A stretch of DNA of 64,000 nt from G963556115 sp963667375. GTDB lineage: Bacteria; Planctomycetota; SZUA-567. The DNA is taken from contig OY763323.1 of assembly GCA_963667375.1 (NCBI GenBank), forward strand, positions 434,001-498,000, read 5' to 3'. This document shows positions 1 through 8,838 of the stretch, in pieces (positions within the stretch are counted from its first letter, which is position 1; every line of letters begins with the position of its first letter). Made by a program: the position numbers and the translations under genes. The notes under the pieces were generated by a model that did not search any database, was not told where the DNA came from, and saw only the letters and a program-made list of their open reading frames with translations.

Positions 1-1732
1 CCTTATAAAATCTTTTATCTGAAAATTTTCTTTCACCGAGCCTTTGTCTATCAGAATTCTGTATTTTATCTACATAATTCGTCATAATAAAATTGTATAG
101 CGCCTCATGCACTACCTTATGTTCATATTCATTCTTCCAATAACCTGAAATCCACTTTTCCACCAATCCATTTATTCTTTTATCATCACCTTGTAAAATA
201 TATTTATAATTAGAAAACTTATCCTCAAAGTTAGCAACAACATCTTCCCGCAATTTCACCGCCGCCGGATTCTCAGCAAATATCTTATCCCGCTCTTCCT
301 GCTCCTCCGCCAGATCACTCGGCTTTCCTGCCTCCTCCTTCTGCCTTCCCGCGGCACTCATCGGAAACCTCTCGTCAACATGCAGTAATAGTTTTTCACG
401 CAGCATCTCCGCTTCCTGCCGGCTCAGTCTGATATTATTCTCCTCCAGACTTTCCGCCATAAACTCTCTCAGTTCCTGATTACTCAGACCCGCTATGCTC
501 CGGGTATCCGGATACCTCTCCTCCAGCGACTTTACCAGCTCCGTATACCAGCCAGCCACCTTATACGCCTCTTGATACGCGCCTTCATTCAGCGCTCTCA
601 TCCTTGCATGCTTCTCTTCTTCGCTCAATCCTTCATCCGCCAGTATTTCATTAAACCTCCCGCCCGTCGCCTTCGTATACAGCTCCTCCGCCAGCTCACG
701 ATTCTCCTCCCACTCTCCCGGATTCCTTTCAGCAATACTTTTTTTATCCGCCGTACTCAAATCCGTCCCCGCCCTGAACTCATCAGCTCTCACCTGATAC
801 CCGTCCCTGCCGGCAAGCGCAACCGCCCGCTTCTTCTCGTTATAGCTGTACTTATCCTTTACTTCCCCTTCCACCACTTCCCGCACACCTCTTACCACCT
901 CACCGAGCTCCGCATCTGTAAACTCACCACTTTTCAAATTCTTTCTTACATACTCCGTCATATCCAGCCCCGCCAGATAATACTCCTGCTCTGTTGTATC
1001 CTCAATTCCGCCAATCTCACTCTGTAACTTATTTATCAGCTCCTTCTTCAACTTCAGCAGTTTTACCTTTTTCTCAACCCTCCTACCGAGATAATACTCC
1101 TCCGTCCCTCTATACCGTACTTCTTTCTCCTCCCTGCTCAGCCCACTCTTCACAAGCTCCCTCTTATATTCGCCAAGTGACTTCTGCACCTCTTTATCAT
1201 TACGCTGCTCCCTTACAGCTCCGGCAAATACACTCTTCTTCTCATCCTCACCGATTCCAAAATCCTTATTACTGAACACATCGTCCCGCACCCTGCTCTC
1301 ATAATCACTTTTCTGCCCGCCACCTGCCGCCTTATATCCGACTCCACTGCCATCTGCTCCCGCAACCGTATAAGTATTAGCATTTTCCGCCACCTGATAT
1401 TCAGAACCGTTATTCACCGCCACCCTACTACTGCTAACAGTATTCATCACACTCCCAGAAGACTCCACTCCAAAATTAGCGTCACCAGCAGCCCTCCAGC
1501 TACTATTTCCCACATCACTGGTTTCAACAGCGTCAGCAATTTTAACCCCAAACTCACTGCCGAACCCGTTATCTCCCGCTCCACTCTTCATACTCTCAGG
1601 CTGAGACAAATACGACGTAAACTCTTCCGGCACGCCAAAATTCTTCTGCCAGAACTCAGGATCATCATAACTTCCCCAATCGCTAAACCGGTTAATACCA
1701 TTCTGATTATTATTATTCTGATAATTCCACAT
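1..1732 (-). CDS. Large helical protein of unknown function, cut by left window edge
   Basis: The frame is open on the minus strand from an ATG at 1732 to the window edge, about 577 codons, so the C-terminus is missing. The first ~150 residues are Asn-, Ser- and Gly-rich and look disordered (start MWNYQNNNNQNG). The rest is charged and helical, rich in Glu, Lys and Arg, with no membrane segment or catalytic motif that I recognise. The ATG overlaps the stop of the upstream gene as TAATG, so the two genes are probably translationally coupled. A disordered N-terminus followed by long helices is seen in phage internal virion proteins and in some secreted effectors, but I cannot place it in a family. 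Function unknown. Confidence 0.6.
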   Translation of the reverse strand, partial: MWNYQNNNNQNGINRFSDWGSYDDPEFWQKNFGVPEEFTSYLSQPESMKSGAGDNGFGSEFGVKIADAVETSDVGNSSWRAAGDANFGVESSGSVMNTVSSSRVAVNNGSEYQVAENANTYTVAGADGSGVGYKAAGGGQKSDYESRVRDDVFSNKDFGIGEDEKKSVFAGAVREQRNDKEVQKSLGEYKRELVKSGLSREEKEVRYRGTEEYYLGRRVEKKVKLLKLKKELINKLQSEIGGIEDTTEQEYYLAGLDMTEYVRKNLKSGEFTDAELGEVVRGVREVVEGEVKDKYSYNEKKRAVALAGRDGYQVRADEFRAGTDLSTADKKSIAERNPGEWEENRELAEELYTKATGGRFNEILADEGLSEEEKHARMRALNEGAYQEAYKVAGWYTELVKSLEERYPDTRSIAGLSNQELREFMAESLEENNIRLSRQEAEMLREKLLLHVDERFPMSAAGRQKEEAGKPSDLAEEQEERDKIFAENPAAVKLREDVVANFEDKFSNYKYILQGDDKRINGLVEKWISGYWKNEYEHKVVHEALYNFIMTNYVDKIQNSDRQRLGERKFSDKRFYK

Positions 1733-2577
1733 TATTTCCCCCCTTCCTCAACTATTACCCCAGCCAACTCCGCACCATCCCAACGCCGCAATTCCTCCCG
1801 CACCAACCGCTGCAGCCGCACCGGCAGCTTCAGATACTCCTGCTCCGCCTTGAGTATATTACTACCCCTTATCCGCTTTACCAGCGCCAACACCCGACGC
1901 TTATCACCTATTCTGGAACCGATCTTCTCATACAACTCCGCACTCAAATACTCCTTATTCTTCCTCAACCCCTTCTCAGCCTGCTCAAACCTCCCGTCAT
2001 CCAGATACTCGTCAATAATATTCAGAATCAGCCCACCCACGCGCCTCTGCGCGTATTCTATTCTCGCGTCAGCATCATACCTCATATCATCCGCCACCTC
2101 ACGTAGCGCCGAATTGTATATTACACCGACACCTATCGACCCAATCCTCCCGCTCTGCAGCTCCCTGTACGCACCCTGCAGCTGCAAATTAGTCTTCACC
2201 AGTCGCTGCCGCTTCTCACCCTCCACCTTCATACTGCCTTCAATATTCTCAAACAGTATCTCGATATCAACCTTATCACTCCTGATCAACTCCTCAACCA
2301 GATCACACATCCCTAAAGTTCGTTGTTTACCGAGGAGCTTATTCCCGGCTTGCTCCATTTTTTCAGCCGTCAACTCCTTTATATTATGAATCTCACCCTC
2401 ACTAATCCGCTCAACACTCCTTAGCACCCTGCAAAGAATATCCTCCAGCACCATTCTATACTCTAAAAATTCCTTTACTGCCTCCCTCTTAACATCCTGC
2501 CCCACGACCAACTTCTCAAGTTTACCGTCAAAATCAAATCCCAGAATTCTTCCCGCCTGTACACCCGATAATTTCAT
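1732..2577 (-). CDS. Helical protein of unknown function, coupled to the downstream gene
   Basis: I chose the ATG at 2577 (MKLSGVQAGRILG) because GGAGG lies about 6 bases before it; the frame is open further up to 2634 without a ribosome site. The protein is about 281 residues, soluble and strongly helical. A segment near the C-terminus (DDGRFEQAEKGLRKNKEYLS) reads like the short helical-hairpin repeats found in some phage structural proteins, a weak resemblance only. The stop overlaps the start of the next gene by one base (TAATG), so both products are probably made together and may interact. I do not recognise a family. Confidence 0.6.
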   Translation of the reverse strand: MKLSGVQAGRILGFDFDGKLEKLVVGQDVKREAVKEFLEYRMVLEDILCRVLRSVERISEGEIHNIKELTAEKMEQAGNKLLGKQRTLGMCDLVEELIRSDKVDIEILFENIEGSMKVEGEKRQRLVKTNLQLQGAYRELQSGRIGSIGVGVIYNSALREVADDMRYDADARIEYAQRRVGGLILNIIDEYLDDGRFEQAEKGLRKNKEYLSAELYEKIGSRIGDKRRVLALVKRIRGSNILKAEQEYLKLPVRLQRLVREELRRWDGAELAGVIVEEGGK

Positions 2578-2634
2578 ATTCTTACCTCCAGTCCCGTTCC
2601 CCGTAACCATCCCCGCCACCATCAGCCGACACAA

Positions 2635-2876
2635 ATAATTAACCGAAAGGCGTAATATTGAGAATTATACACCCAAAGCCAGAATTATCAAGCTATTTTT
2701 TACGCTTTACAGCGACACATTACTCTCATCCACAAATATTCAAACGCATAACTACTTACTGGCAAAATACTAACACCAGACAACACAGCCAAATCATACA
2801 AATAAATTAATTAAAAAAACATTACTACAAAAAATCAAAGTCTGACTGAAAACCAACTCCACAATTTATCACTGAA
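2635..2876. other. AT-rich intergenic region
   Basis: About 240 bases between the start of the unknown two-gene unit and the terminator of the PRD regulator. It must hold the promoter of the two-gene unit, but I see no convincing -35/-10 pair and no gene. Confidence 0.4.
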
Positions 2877-2911
2877 TAAAAAAAGTGCTCCCGACCGCCG
2901 GGAGCACTTTC
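2877..2911 (-). terminator. Rho-independent terminator of the PRD regulator
   Basis: An 11-bp stem (AAGTGCTCCCG pairing with CGGGAGCACTT, 5-base loop) is followed on the minus strand by a run of T. It lies just downstream of the regulator stop at 2934 and so closes the PTS region. Confidence 0.9.
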
Positions 2912-2933
2912 ATTACCTGCTCAATATTACTAT

Positions 2934-4979
2934 TTATATCTTATCATACAACTTCGTACTCACACACTGCTGCAGATACCGTTTGATAATTTCCTCAAGA
3001 TGCATCCGCACCAGTTTATCATTACCCTCAATTATATCATTGAGAAACAGCTCATCATTGATTATAGCTGAAGAAATCGCTCCTATCATATCAATCTCCT
3101 CCCGTGACGGATTCTGCGGCACAATTATTACCACACATGATTTAGTACCCTGAAAATACGGATTGATAAACCTGCCGCCCTCCGGTACTATTAGTCCCAG
3201 TACCGGAGATTTAATTCCATCAGTCTGGCAATGCATAAGTATCAGCTCCAGTTCCTCCAGAATCTGGGTCGATATTTTTTCTCTGGCTATCAGACTCTTA
3301 TATATCAGATCACAATCAGTCTGTGTATACCCGTAGGTATAACTTGCCAGCGATGCCAGCTCTTCAAATGAAATATTATTATTGGTTCGGATAGTCTGAA
3401 ATTTTGACAGCATCAGCCGCACTTCCGCCATCAGACTCTCAATTGGACGGTAATAATCAACAATCGAGACCTCACCATCACCTACTGAGGATATCACCTT
3501 CTTCCTTGATGATGCTTTATTCACTTCATTTCTTATCAGTTGAATACTCTTATTATTGAGTATGAACGGCACCTCAACCACCGGTATACTGCTATTTGGT
3601 ATCGGTGTCGTACTTATCAGAAAATCAAAATTCTGACACTTCTGAAAATCATCCCAGCAGCCAACTTCAAATTTAACCTCCGGGGAAAAGTGCTTACGAA
3701 TCTGTGATGCCAGCAGATATGAGGTTCCTATACCGTAAATACATATTACTCCGATGCAGACATTCTTACTTCTGAACAGCTGATCGGATATCCGTGATTC
3801 CGCTACGGCAAAGTGACTGGCAAGAAGGCATATTTCATTCTCTGAGATATACACCCCATCCTTTTCATAATTAGCCACCGCCCTGCGGGTTTTAGAGATA
3901 ATATCCGCAAAACCTGATGACATCTGTTCCGACAATGAATTATCAAACTCAATTTTATTCTCCCAGCGCAGCACGGCTGAACGCAGGTGCGACAGCAGAT
4001 TCTTCTGCAGCATCGCATCAATTTTCAGAAGTGGCGCCAGCTCTGAATCATAATTATCAATCAGCTGATGCGACAATCGTAAAAGTGTCGCATACTCACT
4101 TCCTTCCAGCTTAAAGTCACCAAGATTGGTACTGCAGGCCAGCAGCACCAGAGATACAGCCTGTCGCTCAACAGCATTTATACTTATTGAAAAGTGCTTC
4201 TCAATCTGATCCGCCAGCTTCTCGGTAATGCCTGCCAGCACCTCTGAGCTTTGCAGGCCACTTACCATACGCCCAAGCTCCAATCTCTGAATCATAATAT
4301 TGATATATAATTCAAAAGTATCTTTGGAATAAGGTATCATATAACGCGAATAGTTGACTGTCTTATCAATCATGCTGAGAAAATCAGCTATTTCCTGTTG
4401 AAAAATATCACTTATATCATAAGGTGACTTCCGCCAGTTATTGAGTATACCCAGCTCAGCTCTTCTAAATGAAATTTCATTACCGGTAACGGTAATATTT
4501 GTACCGGTTCCACGGGATAACTCTATATCATACTGCTTCAGCCAAGATTCTATTTCGTTGAGATCATTGCTGATAGTCGACACACTGACATCAAATCTAT
4601 CGGCATACTGCACCAGTTTATTGAGTTCAGAATCACGAATAAGAGTCATCAACAGCCGCAGCCGTCTCTCGGAACGGTCAGCCGGCTTATCATCACCCAT
4701 GCGCTTGATTGTACGGTTCAGAATCTGAATGTTCTGCTTCTCACCTTCAATATATATGCCCTTTCCGGCTTTAGTTCCGATATTCAACCCGAAAGAATTC
4801 AAAACTGACTCGGTATTTGTCAATTCTCTGAAAACCGTTCTACGGCTAACTTTCAGATTCTCCGCCAGTTCTTTTACAGGAACCGGTTCCCCTTTATTCA
4901 GAAGGATATTTATTATTACTTTGAGTCTTGATGAAATATTACGCACAGGTATATCTTTCCCAATATTCAAAAAAAGCAT
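2934..4979 (-). CDS. BglG/MtlR-type PRD transcription regulator with EIIB and EIIA domains
   Basis: A 681-residue PTS-controlled activator. Residues about 15-70 form the N-terminal HTH (KELAENLKVSRRTVFREL). A second HTH-like segment follows near 130-150 (VSVSTISNDLNEIE). Two PRD domains span about 185-400, with candidate phosphorylatable histidines near 331 and 389. A GatB-like EIIB domain starts near 408 with Cys413 in CIYGIGTS, and a mannitol/fructose-type EIIA domain fills 535-681. In this family the PTS phosphorylates the PRDs and EII domains to report sugar availability and EI/HPr state. It lies downstream of fruA on the same strand and probably activates that cluster. No good ribosome site precedes the ATG at 4979, so the true start could differ. 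Confidence 0.88.
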   Translation of the reverse strand: MLFLNIGKDIPVRNISSRLKVIINILLNKGEPVPVKELAENLKVSRRTVFRELTNTESVLNSFGLNIGTKAGKGIYIEGEKQNIQILNRTIKRMGDDKPADRSERRLRLLMTLIRDSELNKLVQYADRFDVSVSTISNDLNEIESWLKQYDIELSRGTGTNITVTGNEISFRRAELGILNNWRKSPYDISDIFQQEIADFLSMIDKTVNYSRYMIPYSKDTFELYINIMIQRLELGRMVSGLQSSEVLAGITEKLADQIEKHFSISINAVERQAVSLVLLACSTNLGDFKLEGSEYATLLRLSHQLIDNYDSELAPLLKIDAMLQKNLLSHLRSAVLRWENKIEFDNSLSEQMSSGFADIISKTRRAVANYEKDGVYISENEICLLASHFAVAESRISDQLFRSKNVCIGVICIYGIGTSYLLASQIRKHFSPEVKFEVGCWDDFQKCQNFDFLISTTPIPNSSIPVVEVPFILNNKSIQLIRNEVNKASSRKKVISSVGDGEVSIVDYYRPIESLMAEVRLMLSKFQTIRTNNNISFEELASLASYTYGYTQTDCDLIYKSLIAREKISTQILEELELILMHCQTDGIKSPVLGLIVPEGGRFINPYFQGTKSCVVIIVPQNPSREEIDMIGAISSAIINDELFLNDIIEGNDKLVRMHLEEIIKRYLQQCVSTKLYDKI

Positions 4980-5600
4980 TTAAATCTGTTTATCACTACT
5001 CACACACAACACATCTACTGATACTCAATCAACACTTTCGCAGTAAATCTTCAACCCGAAGTTTACTGGCTACTGAATCTGAGCATATACTTCCAAAACT
5101 TATTTTCAGTGTAAAAATTCAACGGAAGTAATACTTGCCGACCAGCTCTCAATACCTCTTGTATACCGTTACCTGATAGCTGCAGCGCAGATTGGTAATT
5201 TATGTCAGTTAACACGAACTGACAATTCAAATCACAGTCTATAAGCTGTAAATACTGTCTCAGCATTATTATACAACGTAATAGTTTTAGTATACCCCAC
5301 TAAATAATCAAATCCAATAGGATTAGTATAATCTTATCACTTTATAACAGTGCCAAAATTAAATTCCTTTTTTTACTCATGAATAATTTTCACTGTTACT
5401 TCACAATTACTATACACCGGTAATAAACTCATAATTATTTAGTTACCAGATTACACCTGCTATTGGCTTGAGTAATTATTGAAATAAGTTCTCATGAATA
5501 ATACATCATATTCATGAGAACTTACCCGTCTAGTTTGTGTATTTTGTCAATACACTGTGGCAAAATTCATAATACACCTTAACATTTACATTCTCGAGAG
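4980..5600. other. Intergenic region between PRD regulator and fruA
   Basis: About 620 bases with no supported gene. It holds the 14-bp inverted repeat at 5486-5523 and a second copy of one half-site, CTCATGAATAAT, near 5376-5387. Confidence 0.5.
5486..5523. repeat. 14-bp perfect inverted repeat (candidate operator or terminator hairpin)
   Basis: AAGTTCTCATGAAT at 5486-5499 and its exact reverse complement at 5510-5523 flank a 10-base A/T-rich centre. It lies 78 bases past the fruA stop. There is no T-run on the minus-strand side, so it is not a classical intrinsic terminator. The half-site CTCATGAATAAT occurs again near 5376. It could be an operator for the neighbouring regulator or an RNA hairpin that separates fruA from the regulator gene. 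Confidence 0.55.
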
Positions 5601-7310
5601 TTATGCATTCTCAGTAAGTGGCTTCTTCAGGAATCCGATTAGAAGCGCACTTGCAACTGTTCCCGCAATCAATGCGAAGAAAAAGCTCGCCAGACTGCTT
5701 ACTGCACCTGGAATAGGCAGAATAAACAGACCGCCATGAGGTGCCATTATCTGCAGATTAGTCGCCATAGCGAGTGCACCGGCCAGACATGAACCTACAA
5801 TGAACGATGGAATTACACGTAACGGATCCCGCGCTGCAAATGGTATTGCACCTTCAGTAATCATCGCTAGTCCCAGGACAAACGCTGCGTTTCCAGCTTC
5901 ACGTTCTTCAATGGTATAACGGTTCTTAAAGAGATGAGTAGACAGTGCCACAGCCAGAGGCGGAGTTATACTTGCTACTGATGAAGCCGCAATCGGTGAA
6001 TATATACCTGCCTGCATCATAGCCAGCGCAAATGCATATGCAGCCTTGTTTACTGGACCGCCAAGATCAACAGCGATCATCGCTCCGATAATGATTCCAA
6101 GCAATACTGAGTTTGTTCCGCCGAGTCCCTGCAGCCAGGTCACCAGGAAGTTATTAAGATCAGCTACCGGACCGCCAACAATGTAATACAGTACCAGCCC
6201 AGTTACCAGCGTACCCGCTACCGGCAGTATCAATACCGGTTTGAGACCCTGCAGATTTTTAGGCAGCGGCAAAGAACGGTTGACCCAGAGCACAAAGTAA
6301 CCTGCAAGAAAACCGGCAATAATACCGCCAAGGAAACCTGCATTCAAATAATTACAGAGCAAGCCTCCGATCATGCCTGGAGCGATACCAGGTCTGTCAG
6401 CAATTGAGAATGCAATATAACCTGAAAGAATAGGGACCATCAGCGCAAAACCGTCTTTACCAAGTTTCATCAGAAATGATGCCAGATTTCCCTCAGCCTG
6501 AATACCACCGATTGCAAACGCAGCGGCAATACAGAGACCACCGGCAACCACAAATGGAATCATATATGACACGCCGGTCATCAGATGCTTATAACCGCCG
6601 CCAATTTTCTGCTTCTTGATACTTCCTGAGCGTACCGGCTTGGCGGTAGTGGCTGACTCACTCTGGACTTTCTGTAGCTCTGCTTCGACAATTGCTGTCT
6701 TAACATATTCAATACCGTTATTGATTGCTCCCTTGGTACCATTTACATATACCATCTTGCCATCAAAACGTGATAGATCGATCTTGACATCAGCGGCAAT
6801 AATGACCAGATCAGCGGCTGCTATCTCCTCTGGTGTAAGCGGAGTACCGGCACCCACGGACCCCTGTGTCTCAACCCTGATCCGGTGTCCCAGTGCTACC
6901 GCACCGTTTTTAAGTCCTTCAGCAGCCATAAAGGTATGCGCGATTCCGGTAGGACAGGAGGTTATGGCCACAATCTTCTTACCCTCGCCGCCGGCACTTC
7001 CCGAAGCCGCTTCAGATTCACAGGCATGCTTGAGTATCGCTTCCGGAGCTTCCAGAGCTTCCTGCAGCGATACTTTGGTCTGCTGCAACGCCGCAAATGC
7101 TGCTGGCGGATTAATATCACCGATTACCAGCAACTTGTCACTTGTAGCCGGATTTTCCTTAGCAAAATTTTTCAATCGGTTATTTACCAGAGTATCAACC
7201 AGAATATTAATACCACTCTTCTTAGCAGTCTCTTTCAAGGTCTCGGTAGCCAGTGAAATATTTACACCTGACTCCTTACCATCAATTATCACCCACAATT
7301 TTGTATTCAT
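5601..7310 (-). CDS. fruA: PTS fructose-type transporter, EIIB'-EIIB-EIIC
   Basis: Membrane permease that imports a hexose (fructose type) and phosphorylates it. The ATG at 7310 (MNTKLWVIIDG) is preceded by AAGGGA; a longer frame to 7352 lacks a ribosome site. Domains in order: a degenerate EIIB' domain (about 1-100), then the EIIB domain with active Cys119 in ITSCPTGIAHTFMAAE, an Ala/Ser-rich linker near 215-235, and the EIIC channel to residue 569 with eight or more hydrophobic segments (GVSYMIPFVVAGG, DLGGPVNKAAYAFA). This matches E. coli FruA (563 residues) in order and length. Phosphate would come from the EIIA-HPr-EI fusion encoded upstream. Confidence 0.92.
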   Translation of the reverse strand: MNTKLWVIIDGKESGVNISLATETLKETAKKSGINILVDTLVNNRLKNFAKENPATSDKLLVIGDINPPAAFAALQQTKVSLQEALEAPEAILKHACESEAASGSAGGEGKKIVAITSCPTGIAHTFMAAEGLKNGAVALGHRIRVETQGSVGAGTPLTPEEIAAADLVIIAADVKIDLSRFDGKMVYVNGTKGAINNGIEYVKTAIVEAELQKVQSESATTAKPVRSGSIKKQKIGGGYKHLMTGVSYMIPFVVAGGLCIAAAFAIGGIQAEGNLASFLMKLGKDGFALMVPILSGYIAFSIADRPGIAPGMIGGLLCNYLNAGFLGGIIAGFLAGYFVLWVNRSLPLPKNLQGLKPVLILPVAGTLVTGLVLYYIVGGPVADLNNFLVTWLQGLGGTNSVLLGIIIGAMIAVDLGGPVNKAAYAFALAMMQAGIYSPIAASSVASITPPLAVALSTHLFKNRYTIEEREAGNAAFVLGLAMITEGAIPFAARDPLRVIPSFIVGSCLAGALAMATNLQIMAPHGGLFILPIPGAVSSLASFFFALIAGTVASALLIGFLKKPLTENA

Positions 7311-8068
7311 AACTAATCCCTTTAAACATAAATTGAAGATAACAGGTAACATTCTTTATAACTCTGTCATGTCTTTACTGCCTTACAGTTTACGTAATAA
7401 CCACACGTTTTTAGTGCATACATATCCCGCAGCTATACCTGAGCATAGCCTCACTGCACCAACTGCAAACGACACAATTGTTATAAAATTCTACTGGGGT
7501 GTTATTTTAACCAACACACAAATACCGCATGAGCCGTATTACATTTTTATGTTATACTTTGCCGAGGCAAAGTAAGTATTCAGAACCAACAAAATGCCGC
7601 CACAGATACAGCTCTTAAGAGCAGCTAATCAGACGACAACAGTCATTATTTTTGCTATAAAACACACAAACAAACACAAATATCAAATATAGCATAAATT
7701 ACCATCTGAAATTAACAAGAATACATTTTCATACTTCTGGCACTATAAATTTATTTTCAGCCCTGCCTGTATTGTTTTTCTCCAATTATCATATACCTGT
7801 TAAAATAATAACCACAACATTTTTCGTCCAAACTTTGAAAGAAATTGCGCGCAGCAGACAAACCAATACTTATCGCATATCGGTTTTTCATGTACCCACA
7901 TTACTACGCACCACAACTTATACGTTAATCCCGACTGCTCTGCAGCGCACTCGGAAGCGTATCATTACATCCACTGCGCACAACTATAAAACCAGGAAAC
8001 AAGAAAGTGAGTTTCAAAAAAATCCTGCTTTTATATATCTTTCAATTATTTAATTATATTCACTGCAA
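7311..8068. other. Long leader/intergenic region upstream of fruA
   Basis: About 760 bases, AT-rich. It contains the 20-bp dyad at 7555-7574. A plus-strand open frame at 7772-8053 has no ribosome site and is not accepted as a gene. Its size suggests that fruA has its own promoter. Confidence 0.5.
7555..7574. promoter_or_regulatory. 20-bp dyad, candidate operator for fruA
   Basis: TACTTTGCC and its exact reverse complement GGCAAAGTA flank a 2-base centre. The site lies about 245 bases before the fruA start and has no T-run, so a protein-binding site is more likely than a terminator. Confidence 0.45.
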
Positions 8069-8758
8069 TTAGAAATCAGCATTCATTTCAGAAGCAGGAA
8101 TAGCAATTATTCTTGTTGGAATTGAATCACAACCTTCAATCGGATATGGCAGAAGCATACATACCCAGTCACCTTCACTGACTTCTCCCAGATTACAACA
8201 TGATTCAACCATCGGCACCTCTTTAGAGAAAACAATACCGTGCACCGGCTGTTCCATTGAATCTGGAACCTCGATATCCGGGCTGTCACAGCCGATACAC
8301 CCTATCTCTTTTTCTACAATCAGCCACTTAGCCGCTTCCGGACTCAGATATGGACGTAATGTATCCCATGATGGAGTATGGAACAACTTATCAGCCCCGG
8401 TCCAGATAAAGACTACAGACCCCTTCTTAATCTTTGCATCATACTTTTTAACATCTTCCAGTGTAATCTCTTCTTTATCCTTCTTCGCAGTTGCATTGAT
8501 TACACAGAGTGGGCCGATCATTGTCCTGAAATCAATCTGTGACAGATCTTTACCGTCTTCCTGATGATGAAAAGGCATCTCCACATGGGTTCCGCAGTGA
8601 TTACACCACGCCACACTGCTCAGGACATACCAGTCCCCGGGGGCATGCTTATACTGCGGCATCACATCCATAATATCCTGCACAATTATCTCACAGGGGA
8701 AGTGCTCCTTATCAGCAATGATATGCTGCGTCAGATCAACGATTTTACTCTTATCCAT
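8069..8758 (-). CDS. Cyclase-family metal hydrolase (kynurenine formamidase-like)
   Basis: About 229 residues of the cyclase/KynB superfamily. These soluble metal-dependent enzymes hydrolyse amide or lactone-type bonds. The signature HCGTHVEMPFHH near residue 60 matches HxGTHxD/ExPxH and supplies metal ligands. A second conserved part, IGCDSPDIEVPDS, lies near 160. The ATG at 8758 has AGAGGAG six bases before it; the ATG at 8776 overlaps that site and is less likely. It lies between the EI fusion and fruA on the same strand, about 80 bases from the former. A hydrolase is unexpected in a fructose operon and suggests that the real substrate may not be plain fructose. Confidence 0.82.
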   Translation of the reverse strand: MDKSKIVDLTQHIIADKEHFPCEIIVQDIMDVMPQYKHAPGDWYVLSSVAWCNHCGTHVEMPFHHQEDGKDLSQIDFRTMIGPLCVINATAKKDKEEITLEDVKKYDAKIKKGSVVFIWTGADKLFHTPSWDTLRPYLSPEAAKWLIVEKEIGCIGCDSPDIEVPDSMEQPVHGIVFSKEVPMVESCCNLGEVSEGDWVCMLLPYPIEGCDSIPTRIIAIPASEMNADF

Positions 8759-8838
8759 ACTATTCTCCTCTTTCAAAAACCATTCTTACACGTTCTACAC
8801 ATAAATATACCTTGTGTAATAAATCTCAATCATTCATA

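Noticed and set aside
5063..5266. 67-codon minus-strand frame before the PRD regulator
   Set aside because: No ribosome site or family; may be part of the leader.
6616..7575. 319-codon plus-strand frame opposite fruA
   Set aside because: Low-complexity shadow of the EIIB region; no family features.
7772..8053. 93-codon plus-strand frame upstream of fruA
   Set aside because: No ribosome site, no recognisable pattern.
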